Assembly (NCBI RefSeq): GCF_022965755.1
Contig: NZ_CP095187.1
Coordinates: 620,001-684,000 of the forward strand
DNA: 64,000 nucleotides
Reading direction: 5' to 3'
Origin: Pseudoxanthomonas sp. F37
Lineage (GTDB): Bacteria > Pseudomonadota > Gammaproteobacteria > Xanthomonadales > Xanthomonadaceae
Shown here: one piece after another, positions 1 through 7,579 of the stretch
Layout of the letters: the number at the start of each line of letters is the position of its first letter
How positions within the stretch are numbered: position 1 is the first letter of the stretch
Position numbers and translations under genes: made by a program
Notes under the pieces: model-generated
Databases searched by the model: none
The model's input: the letters and a program-made list of their open reading frames with translations, nothing else
What the model was told of the DNA's origin: nothing

Positions 1-719
1 GGCGTCGTGTAAAGGCCGGAGTTTGGCTCCCACTTCGCCTCAGTCCTGGGAACGGAGACGATCCACTCCACCCGGAGGACGTACTCTGAGTCGGCGACAC
101 TATCCGAATTCTCAGCCATGTCCTTTGCGACCAGATCAAAATGTTCGAGCAGTCGACCTTCATGGCGGTAGTCAAGATAGGGAACTGCGCGGGCCAAGAC
201 CTTGCCGACCCCAACGTAGCCGCTGCCCTTGAGGTAAGCCACCACGACGTCGCCTTCGGCGAGGTCGAGGATCTGGTCGCGCCATTGAGGCCCTTGCCCC
301 GCAGAGAGAAATCCAAGCCTCCGGCAGTCGTCCCAGTTGCGGTGAGATCCTTCTCCGACGTTGACGTAGTAGATGCCGTTCTGAAAGTCGAACGACGACA
401 GTTCGCGATGCAGCGTATTCCTTGGGCGGAAGAGAGATACGAAGCGTCCGGCGGCCTTGTTCGTAAGTCCTTTTCCCAGCTTCCAGATCAGCGTCGTCTC
501 TATGAGGTGAGCCTCCGCTTCAGAAAGCCCTGCGGCTACGGTTCGGATGATCGGCTGCAGTCCTTCTGCCTCAATGGCCCGGATACGTGCCACTTTTTCG
601 GAGTCCGAATCGTCGAACAGGTGCGCAAACCTGCGCGATCCCTTCCCCTTTCCGTAGTAGAACTCCTCATAGTTCCTCGGATCGATATACACGTAAACGT
701 AGTAGTTCCGGTCAGTCAC
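1..719 (-). CDS. GIY-YIG nuclease-like protein with EVE/PUA-like second domain (3' end beyond window)
   Basis: The reading frame is open from a GTG at 719 to the left edge, about 239 codons, so the C-terminus is missing. An AGGAG motif lies about 6 bases before the GTG, and an upstream ATG in the same stretch is closed at once by a stop. Residues about 5-30 look like a GIY-YIG core of the COG3680 type (YVYVYIDPRNY...YYGKGKGSR). From about residue 115 a second module begins (YYVNVGEGSHRNWDDCRR...GDVVVAYLKGSGYVGVGKV) that resembles EVE/PUA-like modified-base-reading domains. Family knowledge suggests DNA recognition coupled to cleavage, as in modification-dependent restriction; that role is inferred. 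It lies 50-odd bases from the end of an insertion sequence. Confidence 0.75.
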   Translation of the reverse strand, partial: MTDRNYYVYVYIDPRNYEEFYYGKGKGSRRFAHLFDDSDSEKVARIRAIEAEGLQPIIRTVAAGLSEAEAHLIETTLIWKLGKGLTNKAAGRFVSLFRPRNTLHRELSSFDFQNGIYYVNVGEGSHRNWDDCRRLGFLSAGQGPQWRDQILDLAEGDVVVAYLKGSGYVGVGKVLARAVPYLDYRHEGRLLEHFDLVAKDMAENSDSVADSEYVLRVEWIVSVPRTEAKWEPNSGLYTT

Positions 720-774
720 GGCCGCTCCTATGCCATCAAATAGCGCAGCCCCCTGCTGCGCTCGCGACTGGAAT

Positions 775-2087
775 TGTGAATCGACAGATCCGAAAATCAA
801 GGGGCAGCCCCGGCGGCAGCGATTTCCCAGTCGCGGTGGTGTGGCAGTCGAAGATCGTGCCGAATAGTCAGTCGTCCGGGCCGAACTGGATCGCGAAGCG
901 GTTCAGCGCTGCCTTCCAGTCGTGGACCGGGAGTGTCCATCGTCGGCTGATGTTTCTCAGCGCAAGATAGAGCAGCTTGAGCAGCGACTCGTCGTTCTGG
1001 AACGATCCCCTATAACGCATGACGCGCCGAAGACTCATGTTGACGGACTCGATGGTATTGGTCGTGTAGATGATCTTGCGGATCTCTTTCGGGAAGTCGA
1101 AGAAAGGGGTCAGTTGTTCCCAGTTTCGACGCCACGCTTGCCCGATCGTTGGGTAAGCTTCGCCCCATTTGGTGTCGAAATCAGCGAGCGCCTGCGCCGC
1201 GGCTTCAACCGTCGCGGCGGTGTATATCGGACGCAGATCGAGCGCCACATCCTTGCGAGATTTCCAGGATACGAAGTCGAGGCTGTTCCTGATCATGTGC
1301 ACGACACACAACTGCACGATGGTCTTCGGGAAGACGGCAGCGATTGCTTCCGGGAAGCCCTTGAGTCCGTCCACACAGGCGATGTGGATGTCCTGGATGC
1401 CGCGGTTCTTGATCTCGGTGAGCACCTGCAGCCAGAACTTGGCGCCCTCATGCGGCGAAACCCAAAGGCCTATGGCCTCCTTCTGCCCGGTGACGGTTAT
1501 TCCGATCACCACGTACACCGCTTTGGCTCTCGAGGCGCCGTCACGCACACGGACGTGGATACAATCCAGGTAAATCACAGGGTAAACGGCATCGAGCGGC
1601 CTGGACTGCCAGGCCTTGATCTCGTCCGCTGCTGTATCGGTGACTTTCGAGATTGCTGCTGGTGTCAACTCGATACCGTAGAAGTCCAGGACCTGCTCTT
1701 GAATTTCGCGAGGGGTCAGGCCCTTCGAGTACATGGCCATGACCTTGGTGTCGAGACCCTGGGGAATGGCGCGTCCCTTCGCCGCTTTGCCAGTCAAAGG
1801 GCTCTGCTCCGCAGCCGTGCTGAGTTCGCGTAGGTCAGACGCGACATCCTTTTGCTGCGGCATGCTGGCCGTCTGGCCGATGGGCAAGCTCAGGGAGCGC
1901 GCTATGAGCTGCTGGGCGAGCTGCTGAATCAGTCCATCGTTACCGAGTATTTCCTCTCGCGGCCGATCAGCGAGCAACGCGTCGAGGAGGTCGTTGGGTA
2001 TGGGTTGCGCGCGCTTGGGCATGACGTCGTGGCCTCTTGATCGGAGGCGCAATTTCTACGGGTGACTTATTACTCGGACGTGTCACT
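775..2087 (-). mobile_element. IS256-family insertion sequence, about 1.3 kb
   Basis: The element is placed around the IS256-type transposase. Candidate ends start with GTGA at 776 and its complement TCAC ending at 2086, with further partial match (CG...TCCGA) inward, so the terminal repeats are imperfect. Outside them TGGAAT occurs at 769-774 and again at 2088-2093; the two flanking 8-mers agree at 6 of 8 positions, as expected for a decayed target duplication. The resulting length of about 1,313 bp fits the family. The exact ends are inferred and could be off by several bases. Confidence 0.55.
868..2022 (-). CDS. IS256-family (mutator-type) transposase
   Basis: This 384-aa DDE transposase would cut and join the ends of its insertion sequence. 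It shows the hallmarks of the IS256 family: a conserved YPVIYLDCIHVRVRDG block (first catalytic Asp), HIACVDGLKGFPEAI (second Asp), VQLCVVHMIRNS, and the C-terminal YTTNTIESVNMSLRRV block with the catalytic Glu. Length is normal for the family (about 400 aa) and no frameshift is seen, so the enzyme may be active. The ATG at 2022 is preferred over an in-frame codon 10 residues upstream because AAGAGG precedes it. The family assignment is secure; the element's activity is not known. Confidence 0.93.
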   Translation of the reverse strand: MPKRAQPIPNDLLDALLADRPREEILGNDGLIQQLAQQLIARSLSLPIGQTASMPQQKDVASDLRELSTAAEQSPLTGKAAKGRAIPQGLDTKVMAMYSKGLTPREIQEQVLDFYGIELTPAAISKVTDTAADEIKAWQSRPLDAVYPVIYLDCIHVRVRDGASRAKAVYVVIGITVTGQKEAIGLWVSPHEGAKFWLQVLTEIKNRGIQDIHIACVDGLKGFPEAIAAVFPKTIVQLCVVHMIRNSLDFVSWKSRKDVALDLRPIYTAATVEAAAQALADFDTKWGEAYPTIGQAWRRNWEQLTPFFDFPKEIRKIIYTTNTIESVNMSLRRVMRYRGSFQNDESLLKLLYLALRNISRRWTLPVHDWKAALNRFAIQFGPDD

Positions 2088-2093
2088 TGGAAT

Positions 2094-2560
2094 ACGGGCG
2101 CGTTATTTAGTTGCGAGAAACCATATATGTGCGTGCCCTCGCGTTTCGAGGTAATCGATCTGTATAGGTGCTCTGCCGTTCTCACGGCTGTGATAGCCGC
2201 AGGGAGGACGAGGATCAACCGCATCTGAGCTGAATCGCCGACCCTTGCAGTTCTGATGCCAGGGTCGTAGTCGCTGGCCTTACTGGAACGCCTGACCGAA
2301 CAAGGAGATCCGCGAGCGGCACCGATGCCGTGTCGTGCGGTAAGTGGCTCGTAAGTCGGACGGACATTGCATACCAGACCCGCTGGCACGCTGCCTTGGC
2401 GGATCCACACACAGGGCGCTACGGCCGTTACGGGGTCAGGCATCGCGCCCCAGGTGAGCACCTGAGCGCTGACACGTGTTACAAGTCGCACCCAGTCCTA
2501 GACGGTGCCAACGGTTGGGCGTACCACTGCGCCGAAATAATCCAGTGCCAAGGCCGCGAT
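2094..2560. other. gene-poor stretch between IS256 element and next gene
   Basis: About 470 bases. Open frames on both strands are short, lack ribosome-binding sites and encode low-complexity or unrecognisable peptides. No repeat, RNA gene or convincing promoter was seen. Confidence 0.5.
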
Positions 2561-4210
2561 TTAAGTGTGTGTGCTGGTTAGATGTGTGGGCAGGTGACCG
2601 ACAATCACCAGCTGCTGCTGGTCGTCCCAGCTGAAGTAGATTCTCAGGCCTTGGCGACGATCTCGGCTGTCTGACCCTGCGACGTGCATGTCCAGCTTAT
2701 ATGTCGTGCCCTCCCAAGACACCCGATACTCACCCGCATACTGTCGAGTATCGACGGCCTCACCGGTAGGCGAAATGCGCACCCCCAACTCGGCCTCTTT
2801 CGCGCGGCACTTTGCCAGATGATCAGCACCACCCATCACCTTCATTTCCCAATATTCCTGGGCGAGTAGAGCGCAGCAACGCAGGAGCAGCTCAGGGTCA
2901 GCGTAATCCGGCACGGAAGCCGCCGCGCGTGATGCCTTGGGGGTGATGATCATACGGCCCGTGAAGTTCTCTTCCGCCCATTCCTCTAGCTCATCAACTG
3001 GGCGAGTGAAGTCCAATGGAGGGGCAGCACGAAGCCGGTTGAGTTCCTCCTCCAGCCTGCGGATCTGGCCCGTGTAAGCGTAGAGCCTAGCCTGGGCCTG
3101 ACGCTTGGCCTCCTCAGCCGCCTGCGCGCGTTGTTCTTCGTCCAGCGCCATCCTTTCCCAGCCTTGGGCAGCGTCCCGCAGCACCGCAATGTCCGCCGCG
3201 AAGTCTTGGGTGCTGGTCGCCGGGAGCGAAGGCCCAGTGATGGCCGACCGCAGTCGGCGATCCGCCGCGATGCCTCGAATGAGGGCGAAGCTGGGTAGAT
3301 CTTTGTTGCCGTCACGACGATCCACCGTGTCGCTCATCGCAACAAACTTCATCTGCTTTTGGGCGGTCGGCAGTCGGTGTCGCCACGATTGGCCAACGTA
3401 GAGCGGATGCCTGAAGCGATCATCGGCATCAGGGTCAAAGCCAACCCGGTAGATGCGGATCGCGTCCCCGAATACCCCGTGACCGCGACCATATCGGAGC
3501 GTGAGATCTTGCGCCGCATCAGGCGATACCACTGCCACAATCGCCAATCCTGCGAACTGCCTCGCCAGACGCTGTGGTTCGATCAACGGTGTGCCGTTGC
3601 GAGGAGTGCTTGCGACAATGACCGACACCGACCTCATCTTGGACTCGATAATCTGGATCAGCGTGTCCAAGTCCCGGGGAGCGTCCACCTCCCACGGCTG
3701 ACCGTCCAACGCCCGACCAGCGTCTTCCAGTCCAGCTCGTTGGGCAAGCATGCCGACAACGGCCGGCACCGCGGGACTACTGATCGTTGAATCCACTCCT
3801 GCAGGTACAAACGCGCAGAGAGTGCAGGCAACGGCCGGCTGTCTGTCGGGTCCCATGTCAGCCAACACCAGCTCAACTCGCCACTGGCGCCCGGCCACCT
3901 CCGTGCAGGGGTCGTCACACCGAATCGCCCACAGCCCGGGAGACGACTCGATCGCCAAAGCCCGAGTGCTGGCGTCATCTTCTATTTGGACCGGACGGTC
4001 ACTGATCGCCTGCGAATCCGAGATCTTCCAGCGCTTCTTCGTGCGCAGCCAGTCGAGGGTGACGGCACGCGCTGTGCTTAGGGGATCATCCCCGTCTGCC
4101 CGGTTTACTCGACCCACAATCTGCGCGAGCCGCTTGTAGCGGCCAGGCTCAAGCTCGATAGCCCTGTCCCACGGCGCCTGCGGTTCGGCGCGACCAATGC
4201 CTGCTTCCAT
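2561..4210 (-). CDS. uncharacterised protein with coiled coil and RelE-like C-terminal segment, next to restriction-modification genes
   Basis: 549 aa from the ATG at 4210, which has a strong GGGGAGG five bases upstream; an in-frame GTG 19 codons earlier lacks this. Three parts are visible: an N-terminal/central region of about 330 residues with alternating strands and helices (for example PLIEPQRLARQFAGLAIVAV and IRIYRVGFDPDADD), a charged coiled coil at about 335-392, and a C-terminal region ending in LDMHVAGSDSRDRRQGLRIY and VIVGHLPTHL. That last segment resembles the fold pattern of RelE/HigB-like proteins and recurs in large bacterial proteins of unknown function. It is transcribed divergently from the XamI-like operon with a 286-base shared upstream region. 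A defence role is inferred only from position. Confidence 0.75.
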   Translation of the reverse strand: MEAGIGRAEPQAPWDRAIELEPGRYKRLAQIVGRVNRADGDDPLSTARAVTLDWLRTKKRWKISDSQAISDRPVQIEDDASTRALAIESSPGLWAIRCDDPCTEVAGRQWRVELVLADMGPDRQPAVACTLCAFVPAGVDSTISSPAVPAVVGMLAQRAGLEDAGRALDGQPWEVDAPRDLDTLIQIIESKMRSVSVIVASTPRNGTPLIEPQRLARQFAGLAIVAVVSPDAAQDLTLRYGRGHGVFGDAIRIYRVGFDPDADDRFRHPLYVGQSWRHRLPTAQKQMKFVAMSDTVDRRDGNKDLPSFALIRGIAADRRLRSAITGPSLPATSTQDFAADIAVLRDAAQGWERMALDEEQRAQAAEEAKRQAQARLYAYTGQIRRLEEELNRLRAAPPLDFTRPVDELEEWAEENFTGRMIITPKASRAAASVPDYADPELLLRCCALLAQEYWEMKVMGGADHLAKCRAKEAELGVRISPTGEAVDTRQYAGEYRVSWEGTTYKLDMHVAGSDSRDRRQGLRIYFSWDDQQQLVIVGHLPTHLTSTHT

Positions 4211-4496
4211 TCGATTCCTCCCCAGGATCGTTGATGCTACATGACGTAAGACTTGGCATCGCGCCACTTTTTTCTGTCTCGCTGTGCGGTGAGACTGGTC
4301 GCCTGGACTTCGTCAGGCGAGGTGCATCCGTAGGGAATTGCAGCTGCTCTGGGCGCCCGTTAAACCGGGAATGCTCGCCCGAAACCCACTCCGTGCGCCC
4401 GTGGCACGCCGACGATGAGGCGTCTCGCTGAGTGCGACGATGTTGGCTCAATCTTCGGTGACACCCATACTTGGACTTTGGGAAGAGGGAGCCACG

Positions 4497-5456
4497 ATGG
4501 GCGTAAATCTCGATAAGCCGGACCGATGGAAGGCCGACGTGGCTAAGTCGGTGGACATGTACAACGATTGGTTCTTGAAATTCGCCCCCAAGGCTTTCCG
4601 GGAAACGCGCGTGGAGACCACCAAGGCGGTGGAACATAGCTTGGACATCACCCGGCACCTACGCGATATCGGCCCCGACACGTTCCGCGCCAATCCCACC
4701 ATCTTGCCGACGCTACGGATGTCCACCTGCCCACCCTTGGCCGTAGACCGCTTGGTAGGCCTCGCGGGTGTGAGTGACAGCTTGGTGGACAACCTGGAGA
4801 AGAAACAGCGCCTACCGCCACGCATGCCTGCGGCCGACGTGGACGCCGATCTGACCAAGATCGGCGACATCATCGAGCGTATGGCTGACCCGGATATTTT
4901 CGTCTGGTTGGCGCGTGGCGACGAGCCCACGGAGGCCGAAACGCACCGGGCGGCCACCATCGTAGCGGATCGGCTCTGTGGCGCGGTGGCCAATCCCATC
5001 ATCAGGAACGCGCAAGAAGAACGGCAGCTGGCCGCAATCAAGAAGTGGTTGGAGGCCAATGGGTATAAGGAAGTGCCGGCGGGTGCCCGCGTTGATTTCC
5101 GCAAGATGACGCCGGGCACCTTTAGTTTTCGCCTGAACGTCCAGGTGCTGGCTGGCACCACCAAGCCGGTGAACATCCCAGTGGACGCAGTCATCATGCC
5201 CAAGGCCGCCAAGGCCGGACAGTTGCCCATCTTGGTGGAGGCTAAATCGGCCGGAGACTTCACCAACACGAACAAGCGCCGCAAGGAAGAGGCGGTAAAG
5301 ATGGCACAGCTGAAAGCCGCCTACGGGGACGACGTGCGGTTCGTGCTGTTCCTATGCGGTTACTTCGACAGCGGTTATTTGGGCTACGAGGCCGCCGAGG
5401 GCATTGATTGGATTTGGGAACACCGGATAGACGACTTGTCCGAACTGGGATTGTGA
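4497..5456 (+). CDS. XamI-like type II restriction endonuclease
   Basis: 319 aa. The sequence matches the RE_XamI family, whose founding enzyme cuts GTCGAC; specificity here is not proven. The C-terminal half has a PD-(D/E)xK-like arrangement: VDAVIMPK followed by LPILVEAKSAGDF, then KRRKEEAVKMAQL and VRFVLFLCGYFD. The ATG at 4497 is chosen because GAGGGAG sits 6 bases upstream. The stop overlaps the start of the methyltransferase by one base (TGATG), indicating translational coupling, with the nuclease gene first. Cytoplasmic; expected to cleave unmodified incoming DNA while host sites are protected by the downstream methylase. Confidence 0.85.
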   Translation: MGVNLDKPDRWKADVAKSVDMYNDWFLKFAPKAFRETRVETTKAVEHSLDITRHLRDIGPDTFRANPTILPTLRMSTCPPLAVDRLVGLAGVSDSLVDNLEKKQRLPPRMPAADVDADLTKIGDIIERMADPDIFVWLARGDEPTEAETHRAATIVADRLCGAVANPIIRNAQEERQLAAIKKWLEANGYKEVPAGARVDFRKMTPGTFSFRLNVQVLAGTTKPVNIPVDAVIMPKAAKAGQLPILVEAKSAGDFTNTNKRRKEEAVKMAQLKAAYGDDVRFVLFLCGYFDSGYLGYEAAEGIDWIWEHRIDDLSELGL

Positions 5457-6958
5457 TGATTGAGCAGTTGGAAGCCCGGCGCCTGGAACTGCAGGCGTCG
5501 CTGGACGCGGAAAAGACCGCCGAGGAACGGAACAAGATGGGGCAGTTCGCTACCCCGTCCGCGTTGGCGCGCGACGTGCTGACCCATGCAGAGGCGTTGC
5601 TGCCTGCGCGGGGCAAGGTGCGGTTCTTGGACCCAGCATTGGGCAGTGGGGCATTCTACGCTGCCCTGTTGCGTGTGTTCGGTTCGCGCAGGGTGGACGA
5701 CGCCCAAGCGTTCGAGATCGATCCGCACTACGGGCAGACGGCGGAACAGTTGTGGACGCCCAACGGCCTGGCACTGACGCACGGCGACTTCACTCGGGCC
5801 GAGCCGCAGGCGCGCTTTAACCTCGTCATCTGCAACCCGCCTTACGTACGTCACCACCACTTGAGCGCGAGCGAAAAGCAGCACTTGGCCGAACGCACCC
5901 TGGCGGCTACTGGCCGGCAGTTGAGCGGGCTAGCCGGACTGTATTGCCACTTTTTGCTCCAGTCTCACGCATGGATGGCGCCCGAGGCCATCGCTGGCTG
6001 GCTCATCCCCAGCGAGTTCATGGACGTCAATTACGGCCAACAGGTCAAGGACTACTTGCTACAGCAGGTCACCTTGCTTCACATCCACCGGTTCGATCCG
6101 CGTGACATGCAGTTCTCCGACGCGCTGGTGTCCTCGGCCGTCGTCTGGTTCCGCAACGCCCCCCCGCCTGCTGGCCACGCAGCACGCTTCACGTTCGGCG
6201 GCAGCCTGGCCCAGCCGGGACACGCACTGGACGTGGCGGTCACCGACTTGGCCGCGGAACGCAAGTGGACTCGCTTCCCCTTGCTGGGAGTGAGGCAGCC
6301 CACTGGCGAGCGCCGAACCGTGGGCGACCTGTTTAAGATCAAAAGGGGCCTGGCAACCGGCGACAACGGGTTCTTTGTGCTCGATGAAGCCGCCGTGCGA
6401 GCGCGTGAGCTCCCCGCGCAGGCCCTGCGCCCCATCTTGCCCAGCGCCCGGTATGTGGAAGGCGACGCCATCGACGCCGACGCGCAAGGCCTGCCGACGA
6501 ATACCCGCCGGCTGTTCCTGCTGGACCCGCGCATGGACCAAGCCGAAATCGAACGACGGTTCCCCACGCTGGCGGCTTACCTCGCCGAAGGTCGAGCCCA
6601 GGGGTTGCCAGAGCGTTACCTGTGCCGCAGCCGCAAGCGCTGGTATGACCAGGAGCAACGCGAGGCCGCCCCCATCGTGTGCACCTACATGGGACGCTCG
6701 GATAGGAAAGGCGGTCGGCCGTTTCGCTTCATCCGCAACCGAAGCCAGGCCACAGTGGCCAACTCCTACCTGGCCATGTATCCCACGCCACTGCTGCAAG
6801 AACGGTTGGCCAGTGATCCGACGTTGCTCGATCGGGTGTGGCAGCAGCTCAACGCTATCGCCCCAGACGACTTGCTGGGCGAGGGGCGGGTGTACGGGGG
6901 CGGGCTGCACAAGCTAGAACCGAAGGAGCTGGCAAAGGTTCCGTTGGCGTTGGATTAA
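5456..6958 (+). CDS. N6-adenine DNA methyltransferase, partner of the XamI-like enzyme
   Basis: 500 aa, class I SAM-dependent methyltransferase of the Eco57I/TaqI type. Motif I is at about residues 52-60 (FLDPALGSGAFY), and the catalytic motif IV NPPY is at about 126-129 (LVICNPPYVRHHH), which defines amino-methyltransferases acting on adenine. The region after about residue 290 is the target-recognition part typical of M.TaqI-like enzymes. An early GQFATPSALARDVL segment is the usual family entry motif. It starts inside the stop codon of the nuclease gene. Its stop is followed within a base or two by the broken end of another gene, which marks an old junction. Expected role: protection of host sites. 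Confidence 0.9.
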   Translation: MIEQLEARRLELQASLDAEKTAEERNKMGQFATPSALARDVLTHAEALLPARGKVRFLDPALGSGAFYAALLRVFGSRRVDDAQAFEIDPHYGQTAEQLWTPNGLALTHGDFTRAEPQARFNLVICNPPYVRHHHLSASEKQHLAERTLAATGRQLSGLAGLYCHFLLQSHAWMAPEAIAGWLIPSEFMDVNYGQQVKDYLLQQVTLLHIHRFDPRDMQFSDALVSSAVVWFRNAPPPAGHAARFTFGGSLAQPGHALDVAVTDLAAERKWTRFPLLGVRQPTGERRTVGDLFKIKRGLATGDNGFFVLDEAAVRARELPAQALRPILPSARYVEGDAIDADAQGLPTNTRRLFLLDPRMDQAEIERRFPTLAAYLAEGRAQGLPERYLCRSRKRWYDQEQREAAPIVCTYMGRSDRKGGRPFRFIRNRSQATVANSYLAMYPTPLLQERLASDPTLLDRVWQQLNAIAPDDLLGEGRVYGGGLHKLEPKELAKVPLALD

Positions 6959-7102
6959 CTCCGGTCACAAACAGCCAGATCGAGTCGTGGCCCTTGGGCC
7001 GGAAGATCCCGTTGTTGATGCTGGCGTCCGCGATGTTGAACTGCGCCTTGAGTTCGGCGCGCGTGTACACCTGGCCGACGACTAGATCCCTGGATGACTT
7101 CA
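6959..7102 (-). pseudogene. truncated N-terminus of a DUF3427/nuclease-type protein
   Basis: About 48 codons from the ATG at 7102 encode a recognisable N-terminal module (VGQVYTRAELKAQFNIADAS then NGIFRPKGHDSIWLFVTG) found at the start of many HNH-, PLD- or DUF3427-containing restriction-type proteins. Similarity ends at about 6960, directly beside the TAA of the methyltransferase; beyond that the frame merely runs antisense through that gene. The rest of the protein is missing. The simplest reading is that the restriction-modification pair was inserted into, or recombined across, an older nuclease gene. Confidence 0.7.
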
Positions 7103-7579
7103 TGGCGTCCCTTGTGTCTGCATGGATGTGCGTTGCATGCGGGAGGTCAGCCGTGGCTACCTCCTGGTGGCACGGCTGAAATCTTATACGCGCCAGAACG
7201 CACTGGAGTGCGTCTGGGGAATGATGGATTGCGCCAGGTAGGGTGGGGCGGATCAGGGTGCGCGCGGCGCGTACGCGCTGACTGACGCGCAATCGGCGCG
7301 AACGGAATGCCGGAATACAGGTCCCAGTTGGATCCGGCACCCAGTTGTCGTCAGCGGGATCCTCGTCCATTCCGGGCGCATCCTGACGTCCAGGTCTCTT
7401 TGAGACACATCCGTCTAGTCGCCCCCCACTCCGGGATGTCACGCTCGCCTAGGTATTTCTTAATTACTTCTAAGCTTTAAGGTATTAAGAGATATAGAGG
7501 AAAGCGTGACCGGAAAGCGTGACATCTCCGGTGGCCGAAGTCGCTGCGTGACGCTTGGGTGCGCTGGACCTTTCTGAGC
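7103..7579. other. intergenic stretch with AT-rich core and AGCGTGAC repeats
   Basis: No gene is supported here. From 7436 to 7556 the sequence changes character: an 11-bp perfect inverted repeat (GATGTCACGCT at 7436-7446, complement at 7516-7526) brackets a 50-odd-base AT-rich run, an extra AGCGTGAC lies at 7503-7510, and a fourth related copy is near 7546-7556. Arrays of short repeats beside an AT-rich segment are typical of plasmid or integrative-element origins or of operators. Confidence 0.5.

Noticed and set aside
1967-2491. 174-codon frame across the right end of the IS element
   Set aside because: It crosses the inferred element border and overlaps the transposase start in another frame; no family similarity.
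5600-6910. Several long antisense frames over the methyltransferase
   Set aside because: They mirror GC-rich codon bias of the real gene and show no conserved motif.
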